This document shows positions 42,772 to 51,252 of a stretch of DNA of 64,000 nucleotides, piece by piece. The notes beneath the pieces were generated by a model. The model did no database searches and had not been told where the DNA came from. It saw nothing but the letters and a program-made list of their open reading frames with translations. Numbering within the stretch: position 1 is the stretch's first letter; every line of letters begins with the position of its first letter. The position numbers and the translations under genes are program-made. The stretch comes from Flavobacterium subsaxonicum WB 4.1-42 = DSM 21790 (GTDB taxonomy: Bacteria; Bacteroidota; Bacteroidia; Flavobacteriales; Flavobacteriaceae), in the NCBI RefSeq assembly GCF_000422725.1, contig NZ_AUGP01000018.1:248001-312000 (forward strand), given 5' to 3'.

Positions 42772-44607
42772 TTATCCTTTAAGCCAAGCTTCTCTAAGTT
42801 TAGCCTTAGAAGCGTCGGTAGCCTGATAGCCTTCCATTTCTTCGGTAGGTAATTTTACTTTACCTTTTACGGTTTGCTCTTTACCGTCACGCTTTACTTT
42901 TACGCTAATAGCATCACCATCTTTGTAGCCCATGCTACTTGTAATAAGGTCGTAAATATTATCGTAGTTGTAAGCAACATCGTTTATGGCAACAATAACA
43001 TCGCCCTTTTTAATGCCAAGAGTTGTAAAGAATTCGTTTGGCTCAATATCTGTCCTCACAAAAATTTCTTTAGTTTGGTTTACACCAATAAGCGGCTCTT
43101 GCTCGCCTTTAATAAAGGGGTGGCCCGGTTTTTTAATGGTAGTTTTGGTAACGCCCATTTTAGCAAAGTAGGTTTCGTAAGGTATAGGCGCATTGCCCGC
43201 AACGTATGTTTTTAAGAACTCGCCCACGGCAGGGTAGGTAAGTGCTGTAATTTTAGCAAATAAATCTTCATCATTAAAAGGCTTGTTACTGCCGTATTCT
43301 TTACTCAGGTCGCGCATAAGGCTAAGAACGCCTCTTTGCCCGTTGCTGCTTTCTCTTAGCTGTATATCAAGGCACATAGCAATAAGCGCCCCTTTTTGGT
43401 ATACGTTAGCATAAGCATCTTTATAGGGCTTTTGCAATACGTTTTTACTCATTTGGGTAAACGGCATGGTATCATCAAAACTTTTAGCCTGTTCAATTTT
43501 ATCGGCAATGCGCACTAAAAAGCCATCTTCGTCTATAAGGCCCTGCTGCACCTGGAACAGGTTGGCAAAGTATTCGGTAACACCCTCGTACATCCAAAGG
43601 TGCTCACTCATTTTTGGCGTGTTGTAGTTAAAGAACTGAATTTCTTTAGAGTGTACGCTAAGTGGCGTAACAATATGGAAAAACTCGTGCGATACTACAT
43701 CTTTAAGTGTTTCTTCCAGCTGGTCAAGCGGCATCATCTCTGGCAATACCACTGTTGTTGAGGTAGTATGCTCTAAGGCACCAAAGCCCTGTGCATCTTC
43801 TTTACCTGCCGAAGAAAGATAGATAAGCACACTGTATTTTTTAGTACTGTTTATAGGGCCTAAGAATTTTTTTTGCGCCCTCATCATGGTTTCCATAACA
43901 GGGGTAACATCTTTAGCAGTTACTTTGCCTGTAGGCGAGAACACGCTTATAAGTATCTCCATACCATCTACGGTAAACGTAGTATAATCGGGTTTAGAGT
44001 ACATAATTGGGTGGTCTACCAAATCAGGGTAGCGTGGCGATGCAAATTCATCTATCTCGTTGCTGGCATTGGTATCGGTTAGCGATGTAGACGCCCAAAG
44101 CGTTGAAGGGTGGGTAACGGTAACCTCGTACGGAAGTTCGCCTTTGCCTTCAAAATAGCCTATAAAACCGTGGGTATTAAGCAGTATATTCTGGTTAGCC
44201 AGAATGTTGGTGCCCGATGGTGAGAAAATTGGGTCTTCTTTCTCGGTTTCGTTATCAAAAGTATCGTTAACCAGGTAGGTTATCTTAGCCAGCTTTTTGG
44301 CACCGGTTATTTTCCATGAGTTATCATCGGCTTTGGTTACGGTAAGCTCTTTGCCTTTGTTGTCAAAAGCCTTAAAGCCTTCTATAAACTGGCCGTAATT
44401 ATCTTCAGAGTACGTTCCCGGAATAATTTTAGGTATAAAATAAGTAACGGTTTCGCTCTTAAAATCCTGTGGTATAACAGTAACGGCTACTTTATCGTCT
44501 TTTATTTCTTTAAGGTCTATGGCAACCTTAATGTCTTTGCTTTTTTGGGCATAGGCAAAGCTGCCCATGGTTAACGCTAAAGCCAGCGTATAAACAAATC
44601 TTTTCAT
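42772..44607 (-). CDS. Peptidase M61 family protein with PDZ domain
   Basis: A 611-residue protein with a signal peptide (MKRFVYTLALALTMGSFAYA). The N-terminal ~190 residues form the beta-sandwich of M61 glycyl aminopeptidases. The metal site is VVSHEFFHIVTPLSV (HExxH near residue 305), with the third ligand Glu in MYEGVTEYFANLF about 30 residues later. A C-terminal PDZ domain (about 495-590, LGIKKGDVIVAINDV) completes the family layout. It is a periplasmic zinc peptidase. It follows the six-gene DUF2089 operon on the same strand after about 95 bp. Confidence 0.9.
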   Translation of the reverse strand: MKRFVYTLALALTMGSFAYAQKSKDIKVAIDLKEIKDDKVAVTVIPQDFKSETVTYFIPKIIPGTYSEDNYGQFIEGFKAFDNKGKELTVTKADDNSWKITGAKKLAKITYLVNDTFDNETEKEDPIFSPSGTNILANQNILLNTHGFIGYFEGKGELPYEVTVTHPSTLWASTSLTDTNASNEIDEFASPRYPDLVDHPIMYSKPDYTTFTVDGMEILISVFSPTGKVTAKDVTPVMETMMRAQKKFLGPINSTKKYSVLIYLSSAGKEDAQGFGALEHTTSTTVVLPEMMPLDQLEETLKDVVSHEFFHIVTPLSVHSKEIQFFNYNTPKMSEHLWMYEGVTEYFANLFQVQQGLIDEDGFLVRIADKIEQAKSFDDTMPFTQMSKNVLQKPYKDAYANVYQKGALIAMCLDIQLRESSNGQRGVLSLMRDLSKEYGSNKPFNDEDLFAKITALTYPAVGEFLKTYVAGNAPIPYETYFAKMGVTKTTIKKPGHPFIKGEQEPLIGVNQTKEIFVRTDIEPNEFFTTLGIKKGDVIVAINDVAYNYDNIYDLITSSMGYKDGDAISVKVKRDGKEQTVKGKVKLPTEEMEGYQATDASKAKLREAWLKG

Positions 44608-44701
44608 AAATTAAATATCTTGTTGTATGTAAGTCGGCCACAAGTGGATTTTGTTACAAATAAAGATAGGAAATTTAAAATAAATACAATTAAAAAGTAA
44701 G

Positions 44702-45043
44702 TTACTCGCCATAAAATACCTCTGTGACCAATAACGTGTTTGGGTCAAAATATATTTTAGCCTCTTCAGACGCGCCAAATGAAGAAGGATAAGACAGGTA
44801 ATACAAATTCTCTCCGTTGAACGGATAAATGATTATCTCTGCCGATTGTTCGTCCTGAGTCCAGTATTGGAAGTCAAGATCGCCCATAATTTTACGGGCT
44901 TCATTTAAAGGCATTCCTACCGTAACTAAATAACAGTTTTGTTCGAACATTCGGCTTCGCGCCTCTAATCTTATAAAGATAACTATTTGGATAAGCACAA
45001 GCATAATGCCTATTATGGCAAAGATATTTTTGGTTCTCTTCAT
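44702..45043 (-). CDS. Small membrane-anchored protein, BamE/SmpA-like fold possible
   Basis: A 113-residue protein with one N-terminal membrane helix (about 8-26) and a soluble domain containing LVTVGMPLNEARKIMGD, similar in pattern to the VxxGMT..EVxxxLG motif of BamE/SmpA-like domains. It has no lipobox, so it would be anchored by the helix instead. Function unknown. It is the last gene of the DUF2089-headed operon, starting 3 bp after the DUF3784-like gene. Confidence 0.65.
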   Translation of the reverse strand: MKRTKNIFAIIGIMLVLIQIVIFIRLEARSRMFEQNCYLVTVGMPLNEARKIMGDLDFQYWTQDEQSAEIIIYPFNGENLYYLSYPSSFGASEEAKIYFDPNTLLVTEVFYGE

Positions 45044-45046
45044 TTG

Positions 45047-45361
45047 CTATTTGTTATTATACAACCTGTATTTTTTAGTATTGCCCCTGATTATAAAATA
45101 CAAAACCCCTGTTGTAATTATACATAACGAAAGGCTGTCTTCCATATTGGGTGTGTTGGCATAGTAAATAAAAATATCGGCAGCAATAAGCGTTGCAGCC
45201 ATAAAAAACATAACATTTCTAAACAAAGTAGCCACAGCGGTAATATTAACTTTAGCTTTTTCCTGCGCCGACATAGTATTATATCCGGCGAGTAAATTAT
45301 ACATCTTGCCGTATTTAATGGATATGCCTAAAACTATTAAGAGTATTGCAATTGCCCACAT
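45047..45361 (-). CDS. DUF3784-like membrane protein
   Basis: A 104-residue protein with three hydrophobic helices. The first loop GKMYNLLAGYNTMSAQEKAKV is the DUF3784 hallmark (KMY.L.AGYNTMS..EK..). Such proteins are common, uncharacterised inner-membrane proteins of Firmicutes and Bacteroidota. It lies in a tight operon with 3-bp and 10-bp gaps on either side. Confidence 0.8.
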   Translation of the reverse strand: MWAIAILLIVLGISIKYGKMYNLLAGYNTMSAQEKAKVNITAVATLFRNVMFFMAATLIAADIFIYYANTPNMEDSLSLCIITTGVLYFIIRGNTKKYRLYNNK

Positions 45362-45371
45362 ACTGTTTAAT

Positions 45372-45818
45372 TTATGTTATGCTGGTTTTACTAAGCTTTA
45401 ATTCTATGTTGTTGTTTATTTGCAAAAGATGGAGTATAAAGGATTTTTTGTCTTTAGGAGATACCACTACGCTGTTATACCCCGTAAAGAAAAGCTCCAG
45501 CCGGTCTAACGATAACGCGGGGGAGCTTACCCAATTAGAATCGTCGCTAATTTTTCGAATGGATGAAATAGCGACTGTTTGTTTGCTGAATCCACATCTA
45601 ACAAATAAGTTATCGCCATCTACTACATAATAAGTAGTAAAAAATAAGTGCGCTACAAAAGCCATAGTGACAAGCATTATCAATAGGCCGGGCCATGCAC
45701 CTTCGTATAACATAACGCCGGTGCATCCGCCCAAAACTACGATAAGTGGTATAACTAACTCCCAACCTATCTTAGATTTGTAAACCACATTGCCTATTTT
45801 ACCTGTTGCAGTATCCAT
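45372..45818 (-). CDS. Bacterial PH-domain membrane protein
   Basis: A 148-residue protein with two N-terminal membrane helices (about 20-55) followed by a single PH-like beta domain: YYVVDGDNLFVRCGFSKQTV, ISSIRKISDD, LELFFTGYNSVVVSPKDKKSF. This arrangement fits the bPH_6-type family. Function unknown. Its first 25 bp overlap the end of the alpha/beta hydrolase gene, so the two are translationally linked. Confidence 0.8.
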   Translation of the reverse strand: MDTATGKIGNVVYKSKIGWELVIPLIVVLGGCTGVMLYEGAWPGLLIMLVTMAFVAHLFFTTYYVVDGDNLFVRCGFSKQTVAISSIRKISDDSNWVSSPALSLDRLELFFTGYNSVVVSPKDKKSFILHLLQINNNIELKLSKTSIT

Positions 45819-47188
45819 GTAGAGATCTCGGTAAGTGCAGCGGGAGCAAAGGTTTCTTCAATCTCGGCATATTCCTGTGGAGAGCCTGTTGTGCTGGTCT
45901 GGAACAGGTGGTTTAAGCCCGGCAGTTGCTTTGTAGTAACTTTTTTGTTGCCACTTTTAGCAGCTGCCCTTTTAATGGCATCCAGGTTGGCAGTTGGCGG
46001 AACCTGTAAATCTTTCTCACCATTAAGAGCCAGTATTGGGCATTTTACTTTTTCTAATGCCGGGTAGGGGTCGTATTTTATAAAGTTGCTAAACCACGGC
46101 GATGATACCTCTGCAGCCTGGTTGTCTACATACGGGCCCAATTGATCTTGCGGTACACCTTTAGAAAGTAGTAATGGTTTTAGTTCGTTAGTAAAAACTT
46201 CGGTAGCCCTCTTTTTAGCTGTTGCGGCATCCGGGGCTTCTTTAACGGCTGTATACACCTTTTTGTTGATGGCTCCGAGCTTGTTCAATTCTTCCTCGGG
46301 CATGCCGTTGGCTTTGCCTATAAGATAGTTTTGAAGCATCAATATCTCATCGCCTGGTATGGCTGTGCCTGCAAGTAGCACTATATAAGCTACATCGGCA
46401 TTAGCATTGGCAACAATAGGGGCAATAGTACCGCCTTCGCTATGGCCCATAAGCCCGATTTTCTTCTTGTTGATTTCTTTACGGGTTTTAAGGTAATCAA
46501 AAGCCGCCTGAACATCGGTAGCAAAATCGTTTGTAGTGCCTTTGGTAAAACTACCGGTAGATGCCCCCGTGCCACGATCATCATACCTTAAAACGGCAAT
46601 GCCTTTTTTGGTAAGATAGTCGGATAGTATCAGGAATGGTTTGTGACCGAGTAGCTCTTCGTCGCGGTTTTGTGCGCCGCTACCTGTGATTAAAATAACG
46701 GCCGGGTAGTTGCCCTCTTTTTTAGGCAGGGTAAGTGTACCGGCAAGGGTAATGCCTGCTTTCTCGTTTTTAAAAGTTATCTCTTCCTCATAATATGGGT
46801 AGGGTTTTACAGGCTCCTGCGGACGCTTTGGTTTTTCTGCAACGGCAGGGTTGCGGCTCAGGTCAAGAGGCAAATCGTTACCGCCCTGGCTAAACGTACC
46901 TTTAATTACATCGTTCTCTAAGGTGCCTTTATAGCTTATGCCACCTTGCGGAATACCAAAAGCAAGCAAGTTGTTCTCGAAACCAATGGCTTGTATGGGG
47001 ATGTTTTTAGCACCCTGATCCGGGCTATCCATAGTGGCGGTGTAACCGTTTTCTGTTTTATTAATGTTGATGGTTATGCGCAGCTTGCCGCCCGGAAACA
47101 CCAGCTGGCCATACCACGGGCCCGAAATGTCTTGGGCAAAAAGGGTTGTTACTGCAAACAGAATAACAAATGTGAATAGTTTTTTCAT
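45794..47188 (-). CDS. Secreted alpha/beta hydrolase
   Basis: A 464-residue protein with a signal peptide (MKKLFTFVILFAVTTLFAQ), an N-terminal beta domain (about 20-115: GPWYGQLVFPGGKLRIT, repeated as a lipocalin-like DUF), and a serine hydrolase domain. The oxyanion region is ILITGSGAQNRDEELLGH, the nucleophile elbow GHSEGGT (Ser about residue 249), and the Asp and His lie in LNGEKDLQVPP and LPGLNHLF. It probably acts as an esterase or peptidase in the periplasm. It is the third gene of the DUF2089 operon. Confidence 0.87.
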   Translation of the reverse strand: MKKLFTFVILFAVTTLFAQDISGPWYGQLVFPGGKLRITININKTENGYTATMDSPDQGAKNIPIQAIGFENNLLAFGIPQGGISYKGTLENDVIKGTFSQGGNDLPLDLSRNPAVAEKPKRPQEPVKPYPYYEEEITFKNEKAGITLAGTLTLPKKEGNYPAVILITGSGAQNRDEELLGHKPFLILSDYLTKKGIAVLRYDDRGTGASTGSFTKGTTNDFATDVQAAFDYLKTRKEINKKKIGLMGHSEGGTIAPIVANANADVAYIVLLAGTAIPGDEILMLQNYLIGKANGMPEEELNKLGAINKKVYTAVKEAPDAATAKKRATEVFTNELKPLLLSKGVPQDQLGPYVDNQAAEVSSPWFSNFIKYDPYPALEKVKCPILALNGEKDLQVPPTANLDAIKRAAAKSGNKKVTTKQLPGLNHLFQTSTTGSPQEYAEIEETFAPAALTEISTWILQQVK

Positions 47189-47203
47189 TTTTTGTGTTGA
47201 TGA

Positions 47204-47791
47204 TTAATAGTTTAAATAACCAATTAATAGTTTGGCAATTATTTCGGCAAGTAATACAGTAAAACCTAATGCTACCTTTTGTTTTGTTAGTTTAAGGTTG
47301 GTTGCGGTTTTAAACCCGTGGTACAATAGCGCAACAAACCATATAAGCGATCCAACGCCTAATATAAGTATTATTACTACGGCAACTAATGCCATAACGC
47401 TTGCGCCTATACTTATATTTGATGTATGCGAAGGGTCTAAGTTAGCAAGGCTGTCTAAAATACCACCTATGTTAATTAAAGAGGCAAGATAAATGGGTGC
47501 ACGGGCAATAAGTGCAACATTTAAAATATCTATAGCCCTTGTTTTTTTATTGATAAAAAGCGCCAGTAGATAAAGCACTATAAAAAGAGTAACAGTATTA
47601 ATGGCGTTATCTATAAAAGGTTGCCGTAGCGTTACGGTAGTTTTACCGGCAGTGTGCATATCTACCACGCCATCAAAACGTGCATCGAGGTAAAAGCCTA
47701 ACAGGCAACCCAGGCCGCCTAATATAAGGCCAATAAGTAAAAGCTGTATTTCGGTAAGTTTTTCGTACGGATTGTAATAAATTGATTTCAT
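47204..47791 (-). CDS. YIP1-like integral membrane protein
   Basis: A 195-residue protein with five hydrophobic helices and a short N-terminal tail (YYNPYEKLTEIQLLLIG). The helix pattern, conserved Pro/Ala in ALIARAPIYLASL and small loops resemble bacterial YIP1-family proteins. The role is unknown. It lies 16 bp after the DUF2089 regulator and 15 bp before the hydrolase. Confidence 0.68.
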   Translation of the reverse strand: MKSIYYNPYEKLTEIQLLLIGLILGGLGCLLGFYLDARFDGVVDMHTAGKTTVTLRQPFIDNAINTVTLFIVLYLLALFINKKTRAIDILNVALIARAPIYLASLINIGGILDSLANLDPSHTSNISIGASVMALVAVVIILILGVGSLIWFVALLYHGFKTATNLKLTKQKVALGFTVLLAEIIAKLLIGYLNY

Positions 47792-47807
47792 TGGTTGGTG
47801 TGGTGGT

Positions 47808-48089
47808 TTAGTCTTTTGGGGTGTTGGCCTTTACTTTTTCTATAAGGTCGTCCAGTCGGTTGCGCACGGTGGGGTAGCTAATACCCATTATAGAGGCCAT
47901 TTCTTTAAGGCTGCCGCTGGTTAAAAAAAACTGTAATATAAAAGCCTGGTCTTCTTCGGGCAGGCGCACTAAAGAGGGGAGTGTAAAGTTACCCGACACC
48001 TGTGTGCTGCACGATGGGCAGGTAAGCTGCGATACATTTAAGGTATTGCTACAGCTGGGGCAGGCAGTGGGTAGTTTTGGTTTTTGCAT
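47808..48089 (-). CDS. DUF2089 regulator with zinc ribbon and HTH
   Basis: A 93-residue protein with an N-terminal zinc ribbon (CPSC and CPSC, residues 10-13 and 24-27) and a C-terminal sigma-70 region 4-like helix-turn-helix (LKEMASIMGISYPTVRNRLDDL). This is the DUF2089 layout, thought to be transcriptional. The start ATG 48089 replaces a longer in-frame extension to 48197, which lies in AT-rich noncoding DNA and would cross the -7 element. It heads a run of six close genes and probably controls them. Confidence 0.85.
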   Translation of the reverse strand: MQKPKLPTACPSCSNTLNVSQLTCPSCSTQVSGNFTLPSLVRLPEEDQAFILQFFLTSGSLKEMASIMGISYPTVRNRLDDLIEKVKANTPKD

Positions 48090-48111
48090 AACATGTGTTG
48101 TAATGTTAATG

Positions 48112-48119
48112 CAAATGTA
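48112..48119 (-). promoter_or_regulatory. -7 promoter element of the DUF2089 operon
   Basis: On the minus strand TACATTTG, exact to TAnnTTTG, 22 bp before ATG 48089. Confidence 0.5.
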
Positions 48120-48185
48120 AATAAAATTAATTTTAAGTTTAATAAAATTAATATAAAAATTCACTTTATTAAATTTTGGTAATAA

Positions 48186-48210
48186 AAAACTCTCCATAGG
48201 GGAGAGTTTT
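48186..48210 (-). terminator. Terminator of the TIGR03643-like gene
   Basis: 10-bp perfect stem (48186-48195 and 48201-48210), loop ATAGG, GC core, with an A-rich flank giving Ts on the minus strand. It lies 7 bp beyond the stop at 48217. Confidence 0.8.
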
Positions 48211-48216
48211 GGGTTT

Positions 48217-48489
48217 TTAGAATTTTTCTCTAAAATAATATTTTGAATCCAATTCGTCGTCTTCTATACTGCTCAAAGGTTTAGGCTTCGGTTTTTTGGC
48301 AGCCGTTTTTTTCTTCCAAAGCTCAAAATTATCAGGCGATAATCTCTTCTTCATAATCTCGGTCACTTCCTTTTCAGATAATCCAAACTGCGTTTTTATC
48401 TCTTCAAAAGGTTTTTTTTCTTCCTGGGCCAGCGTAGCAATACGGTCTAACGCTTCCCTGTTTAGTTCTGAGCGGCTACTCCTTTTCAT
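48217..48489 (-). CDS. TIGR03643-like small basic protein
   Basis: A 90-residue protein with an N-terminal helical part (LNREALDRIATLAQEEKKPF), an HTH-like EEIKTQFGLSEKEVTEIMKK, and the ending WKKKTAAKKPKPKPL...YYFREKF. This matches the small family TIGR03643, which in other bacteria often lies beside cryptochrome/photolyase and DUF2256 genes. Here it stands alone; a DUF2256 gene is 13 kb away. DNA- or RNA-binding is likely from the charge and HTH. Confidence 0.75.
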   Translation of the reverse strand: MKRSSRSELNREALDRIATLAQEEKKPFEEIKTQFGLSEKEVTEIMKKRLSPDNFELWKKKTAAKKPKPKPLSSIEDDELDSKYYFREKF

Positions 48490-48718
48490 CGCTTGAAAAA
48501 TTAAATCAGATAATAAATTAGTAATTAATATTGTTTAATCAATATTACTAAAAAATTCGATTAAATGTAACTATGCAGTATTTTTTTACAGAATGATAAA
48601 ATTAGCGCGTTTTGCTCTTTAAAGTTTAACGATTTTTTAAAGAATTGGCAGATGTAAAACAGATTAGTCAGTTAATTATGATGGATGCTTACTATTGCGT
48701 GCTTGTAAAAGGCATCGA

Positions 48719-49072
48719 TCAGGTATATAGGTAGGCCCACAATATAAGCAGTATCTGTAAAGGTAGCCTAACAAGGCGAACCCATTTGGGTAACCCCATA
48801 CCGGCCCGATCGTTAGTGTACATAAACACATTGGCAGGAAATACAGCCACCAAAAGCACTATAATTCCCCATGCAGCGTAAGTACTTACAGCGGGAATGC
48901 ATAATGCAATGCCCAGTAAAAATTCGGCAAGGCCACTAAGAATGTTTAATGCTTTTGGATTTGGGAATGAGGGCGGAATCATCCGCGTATAAATTTTGGG
49001 CACCCTAAAATGGTTAAGGCCTGCCAATATATAAATTGCAGCCATTAGGTATAAGTGCCAGGGTAATGTCAT
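48719..49072 (-). CDS. DoxX-family membrane protein
   Basis: A 117-residue protein with four hydrophobic helices and the DoxX-like opening MAAIYILAGLNHFRVPKIYTR, followed by IPPSFPNPKALNILSGLAEFLLGIAL, the conserved second-helix motif. DoxX proteins are small quinone- or redox-linked membrane proteins. Unlike most small DoxX proteins it shows no Cys pair. It follows the EamA gene on the same strand after 33 bp, suggesting cotranscription. Confidence 0.85.
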   Translation of the reverse strand: MTLPWHLYLMAAIYILAGLNHFRVPKIYTRMIPPSFPNPKALNILSGLAEFLLGIALCIPAVSTYAAWGIIVLLVAVFPANVFMYTNDRAGMGLPKWVRLVRLPLQILLILWAYLYT

Positions 49073-49105
49073 GTGTATTTGGTGTATTTACCCAAAGTTA
49101 CATAA

Positions 49106-49999
49106 TTATTGTTTGCTGCGGGTATTAATATTCATAAGTACAACGGCGCTTAATATTAGGGCAATACCCAGCCATTGCAATGGGCTAACGGTTTCGTTTA
49201 AAATAAAATAAGCCATAGACACCGATACTGGCAACTCTAAAGACGACACAATACTGCCCAGCCCCAGTCCGGCTTTTGGGAAGCCTGCGTTGAGCAATAG
49301 CGGCGGTAAAATGGTGCCAAAAACAGCAAGGAAAATTCCCCAGCTAAAAAAAATCGAAAAATTAAACTGCCCCGGCCAGGTAATGGCAGTAAAGCAAAGC
49401 ACTACGGTGGTACCACCCATAAGCATAAACAGGCTGCGCTGGGCAGTGGGCAAATGGGTAGCTATTTTGTTGCCGCTAAACATGGTGGCGGTAAACGATG
49501 CCGCGGCTAACAACCCCCAAACTAAACCCTGCCAGTTGGGCAAAGCATCTACGTTAGATAAGTTGGCTGCCAGTACCGTGCCGCTTAAAACAATGGCTAC
49601 GGCAATAATTTTTTTGATTGACGGCACTGTTTTGGTAATTATCCACTCCAGAATAACGCCCATCCAAACCGTTTGCATTAGCAATACTATAGCTATTGAA
49701 ACGGGTATGTAGGTAACCGACATATAGTAAAATACACTGGTAAATCCCATAGATGTACCCGCGATTATTAGCTGTACTTTATTTTTAAGGGTGGCTTTGG
49801 CTAAAGGTTTAGTACCGGTGCCTTTCCGGATGGCGAATACTATGGCCATGCCCAAAAGGCCTAACAAAATTTGAGAAAGGGTAACTTCGGCAGTGGTATA
49901 GCCTTCGGCGTAAGCCAGTTTTACAAAAGTAGCCAGCATACCAAAGCTGGTAGCGCCAAGGCCTACGTAAAGTACGCCTTTAAAAACATCGTTTTTCAT
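49106..49999 (-). CDS. EamA-family (DMT superfamily) transporter
   Basis: A 297-residue protein with about ten membrane helices in two EamA repeats. The first repeat starts GVLYVGLGATSFGMLATFVK; the second includes QGLVWGLLAAASFTATMFSGN, and SSLELPVSVSMAYFILNETVSPLQWLG is typical of the C-terminal helices. It is predicted to export small metabolites or amino acids across the inner membrane; the substrate is unknown. I start at ATG 49999; the alternative TTG at 50018-50020 is the 3' end of the -7 promoter element. Confidence 0.88.
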   Translation of the reverse strand: MKNDVFKGVLYVGLGATSFGMLATFVKLAYAEGYTTAEVTLSQILLGLLGMAIVFAIRKGTGTKPLAKATLKNKVQLIIAGTSMGFTSVFYYMSVTYIPVSIAIVLLMQTVWMGVILEWIITKTVPSIKKIIAVAIVLSGTVLAANLSNVDALPNWQGLVWGLLAAASFTATMFSGNKIATHLPTAQRSLFMLMGGTTVVLCFTAITWPGQFNFSIFFSWGIFLAVFGTILPPLLLNAGFPKAGLGLGSIVSSLELPVSVSMAYFILNETVSPLQWLGIALILSAVVLMNINTRSKQ

Positions 50000-50017
50000 A
50001 ATAACAAGTACAGCCTG

Positions 50018-50025
50018 CAAAGTTA
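50018..50025 (-). promoter_or_regulatory. -7 promoter element of the EamA-DoxX genes
   Basis: On the minus strand TAACTTTG, 18 bp before ATG 49999. Its TTG is in frame with the gene and mimics a start codon. Confidence 0.5.
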
Positions 50026-50210
50026 AGGCAATGGGTAAACCTGCTGTTATGGTTTGTAAAGCTTAACAGTTTTGGTGCAAAATCTAATTTAAAATATACT
50101 AATTGTATAGTAATAAAGTTATAAAAGTCATTTTGCGATGCTTATAATAAACGCCCAATACTAAATCAACTACTTTTATAGTTATAGGTAAAACCTTACC
50201 ACCTAACTAT

Positions 50211-50828
50211 ATGATGCGCCTGACTATTATTGTATTGCTGCAACTGTTTAGTTGTAGCAATATTGCCACCGAGAGTACTCTTATTGCCGGAAAAACTTCT
50301 CCCGTAAAAAATTATACAACGCAGCATACACAGGCACTTGCCTTTTGCAAACAGCAAAATTTTAGCCAGGACTATTACTTTTTAGTCGACTTAAGTATGC
50401 ACAGTGGCCGGAACCGTTTTTATGTATACGATTTTAAAAGTGGAAAAATAACCAATCAAAATCTGGTTACCCACGGCAGTTGCGATGCTTTTGACGATAA
50501 CACTACCAAATGGGAAAAGGCCAAATGCAGCAACACGCTGGATAGCCACTGCTCATCTGCCGGAAAATATAAGGTGGGCAGACGCGATTACAGTTCGTGG
50601 GGCATTAAGGTAAAGTACTGGCTGGAAGGGTTGGAAGAAAGCAATAGCAATGCTCGTGACAGGGTTGTTGTATTGCATTCGTGGGAATCGGTGCACGATA
50701 CCGAGGTTTACCCGCAATACAGTCCGTTAAGTTGGGGATGCCCTGCGGTATCGGATAATTTTATGCGAACGCTGGATGTTAAACTTCAGGCAACACCTAA
50801 ACCTGTGTTGCTGTGGATTATTGATTAA
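50211..50828 (+). CDS. Murein L,D-transpeptidase catalytic-domain lipoprotein
   Basis: A 205-residue protein with a short lipoprotein-like signal (MMRLTIIVLLQLFSC, Cys15). The catalytic core includes YYFLVDLSMHSGRNRFYVYDF, VTHGSCDAFDD, LHSWESVHDTEVYP and the active Cys in LSWGCPAVSDNF (about residue 180). This is the YkuD-like L,D-transpeptidase family seen in Bacteroidota. It probably remodels peptidoglycan or anchors proteins to it. Its stop overlaps that of the convergent DUF2721 gene by two bases. Confidence 0.86.
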   Translation: MMRLTIIVLLQLFSCSNIATESTLIAGKTSPVKNYTTQHTQALAFCKQQNFSQDYYFLVDLSMHSGRNRFYVYDFKSGKITNQNLVTHGSCDAFDDNTTKWEKAKCSNTLDSHCSSAGKYKVGRRDYSSWGIKVKYWLEGLEESNSNARDRVVVLHSWESVHDTEVYPQYSPLSWGCPAVSDNFMRTLDVKLQATPKPVLLWIID

Positions 50829-51241
50829 CCCTGTCTGGTGTGTTCTTTAGCCTCCTCGATCAGGTCGCTAAGGTGTACTCTAAGGGCACGTACCGAGATG
50901 CTGATTTCCCAAAACGAAACCGCCAACGAGGCAAGCAGCAACAGCAGGCTAAGCCCAAACACATAAGCACCCCAGGTTTGAAAACCTGTAAACAGCAGCG
51001 CCATAGCAAACACCGAAAAGAATAAACTAAGCACCCCATACATTTGCATGTGTCGTATTAGCGTAAGCCTCAGGTTTAGGTTACTTATTTCTAACAATAT
51101 GCTCTTGGTCTTGTTTTGCTCGTAGCTTACTTTTAACCCCCGCACTATAGCCGCTATGGTTAAAAACCTATTAGTATAAGCCAGCAATATTAACGATGTG
51201 GCAGAGAATAGCAGGGCAGGGGTTTCTATGGGGAGGGTCAT
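50825..51241 (-). CDS. DUF2721 membrane protein
   Basis: A 138-residue protein with an N-terminal helix (about 8-22), the conserved RFLTIAAIVRGLKVSYEQNK and LNLRLTLIRHMQMYG segments, then two helices (about 70-110) and a soluble ending. This is the DUF2721 layout (YwqG-unrelated, three to four helices with an amphipathic loop); function unknown. It is convergent with the L,D-transpeptidase and overlaps its stop codon. Confidence 0.85.
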   Translation of the reverse strand: MTLPIETPALLFSATSLILLAYTNRFLTIAAIVRGLKVSYEQNKTKSILLEISNLNLRLTLIRHMQMYGVLSLFFSVFAMALLFTGFQTWGAYVFGLSLLLLLASLAVSFWEISISVRALRVHLSDLIEEAKEHTRQG

Positions 51242-51252
51242 TAGTGTTGAGG

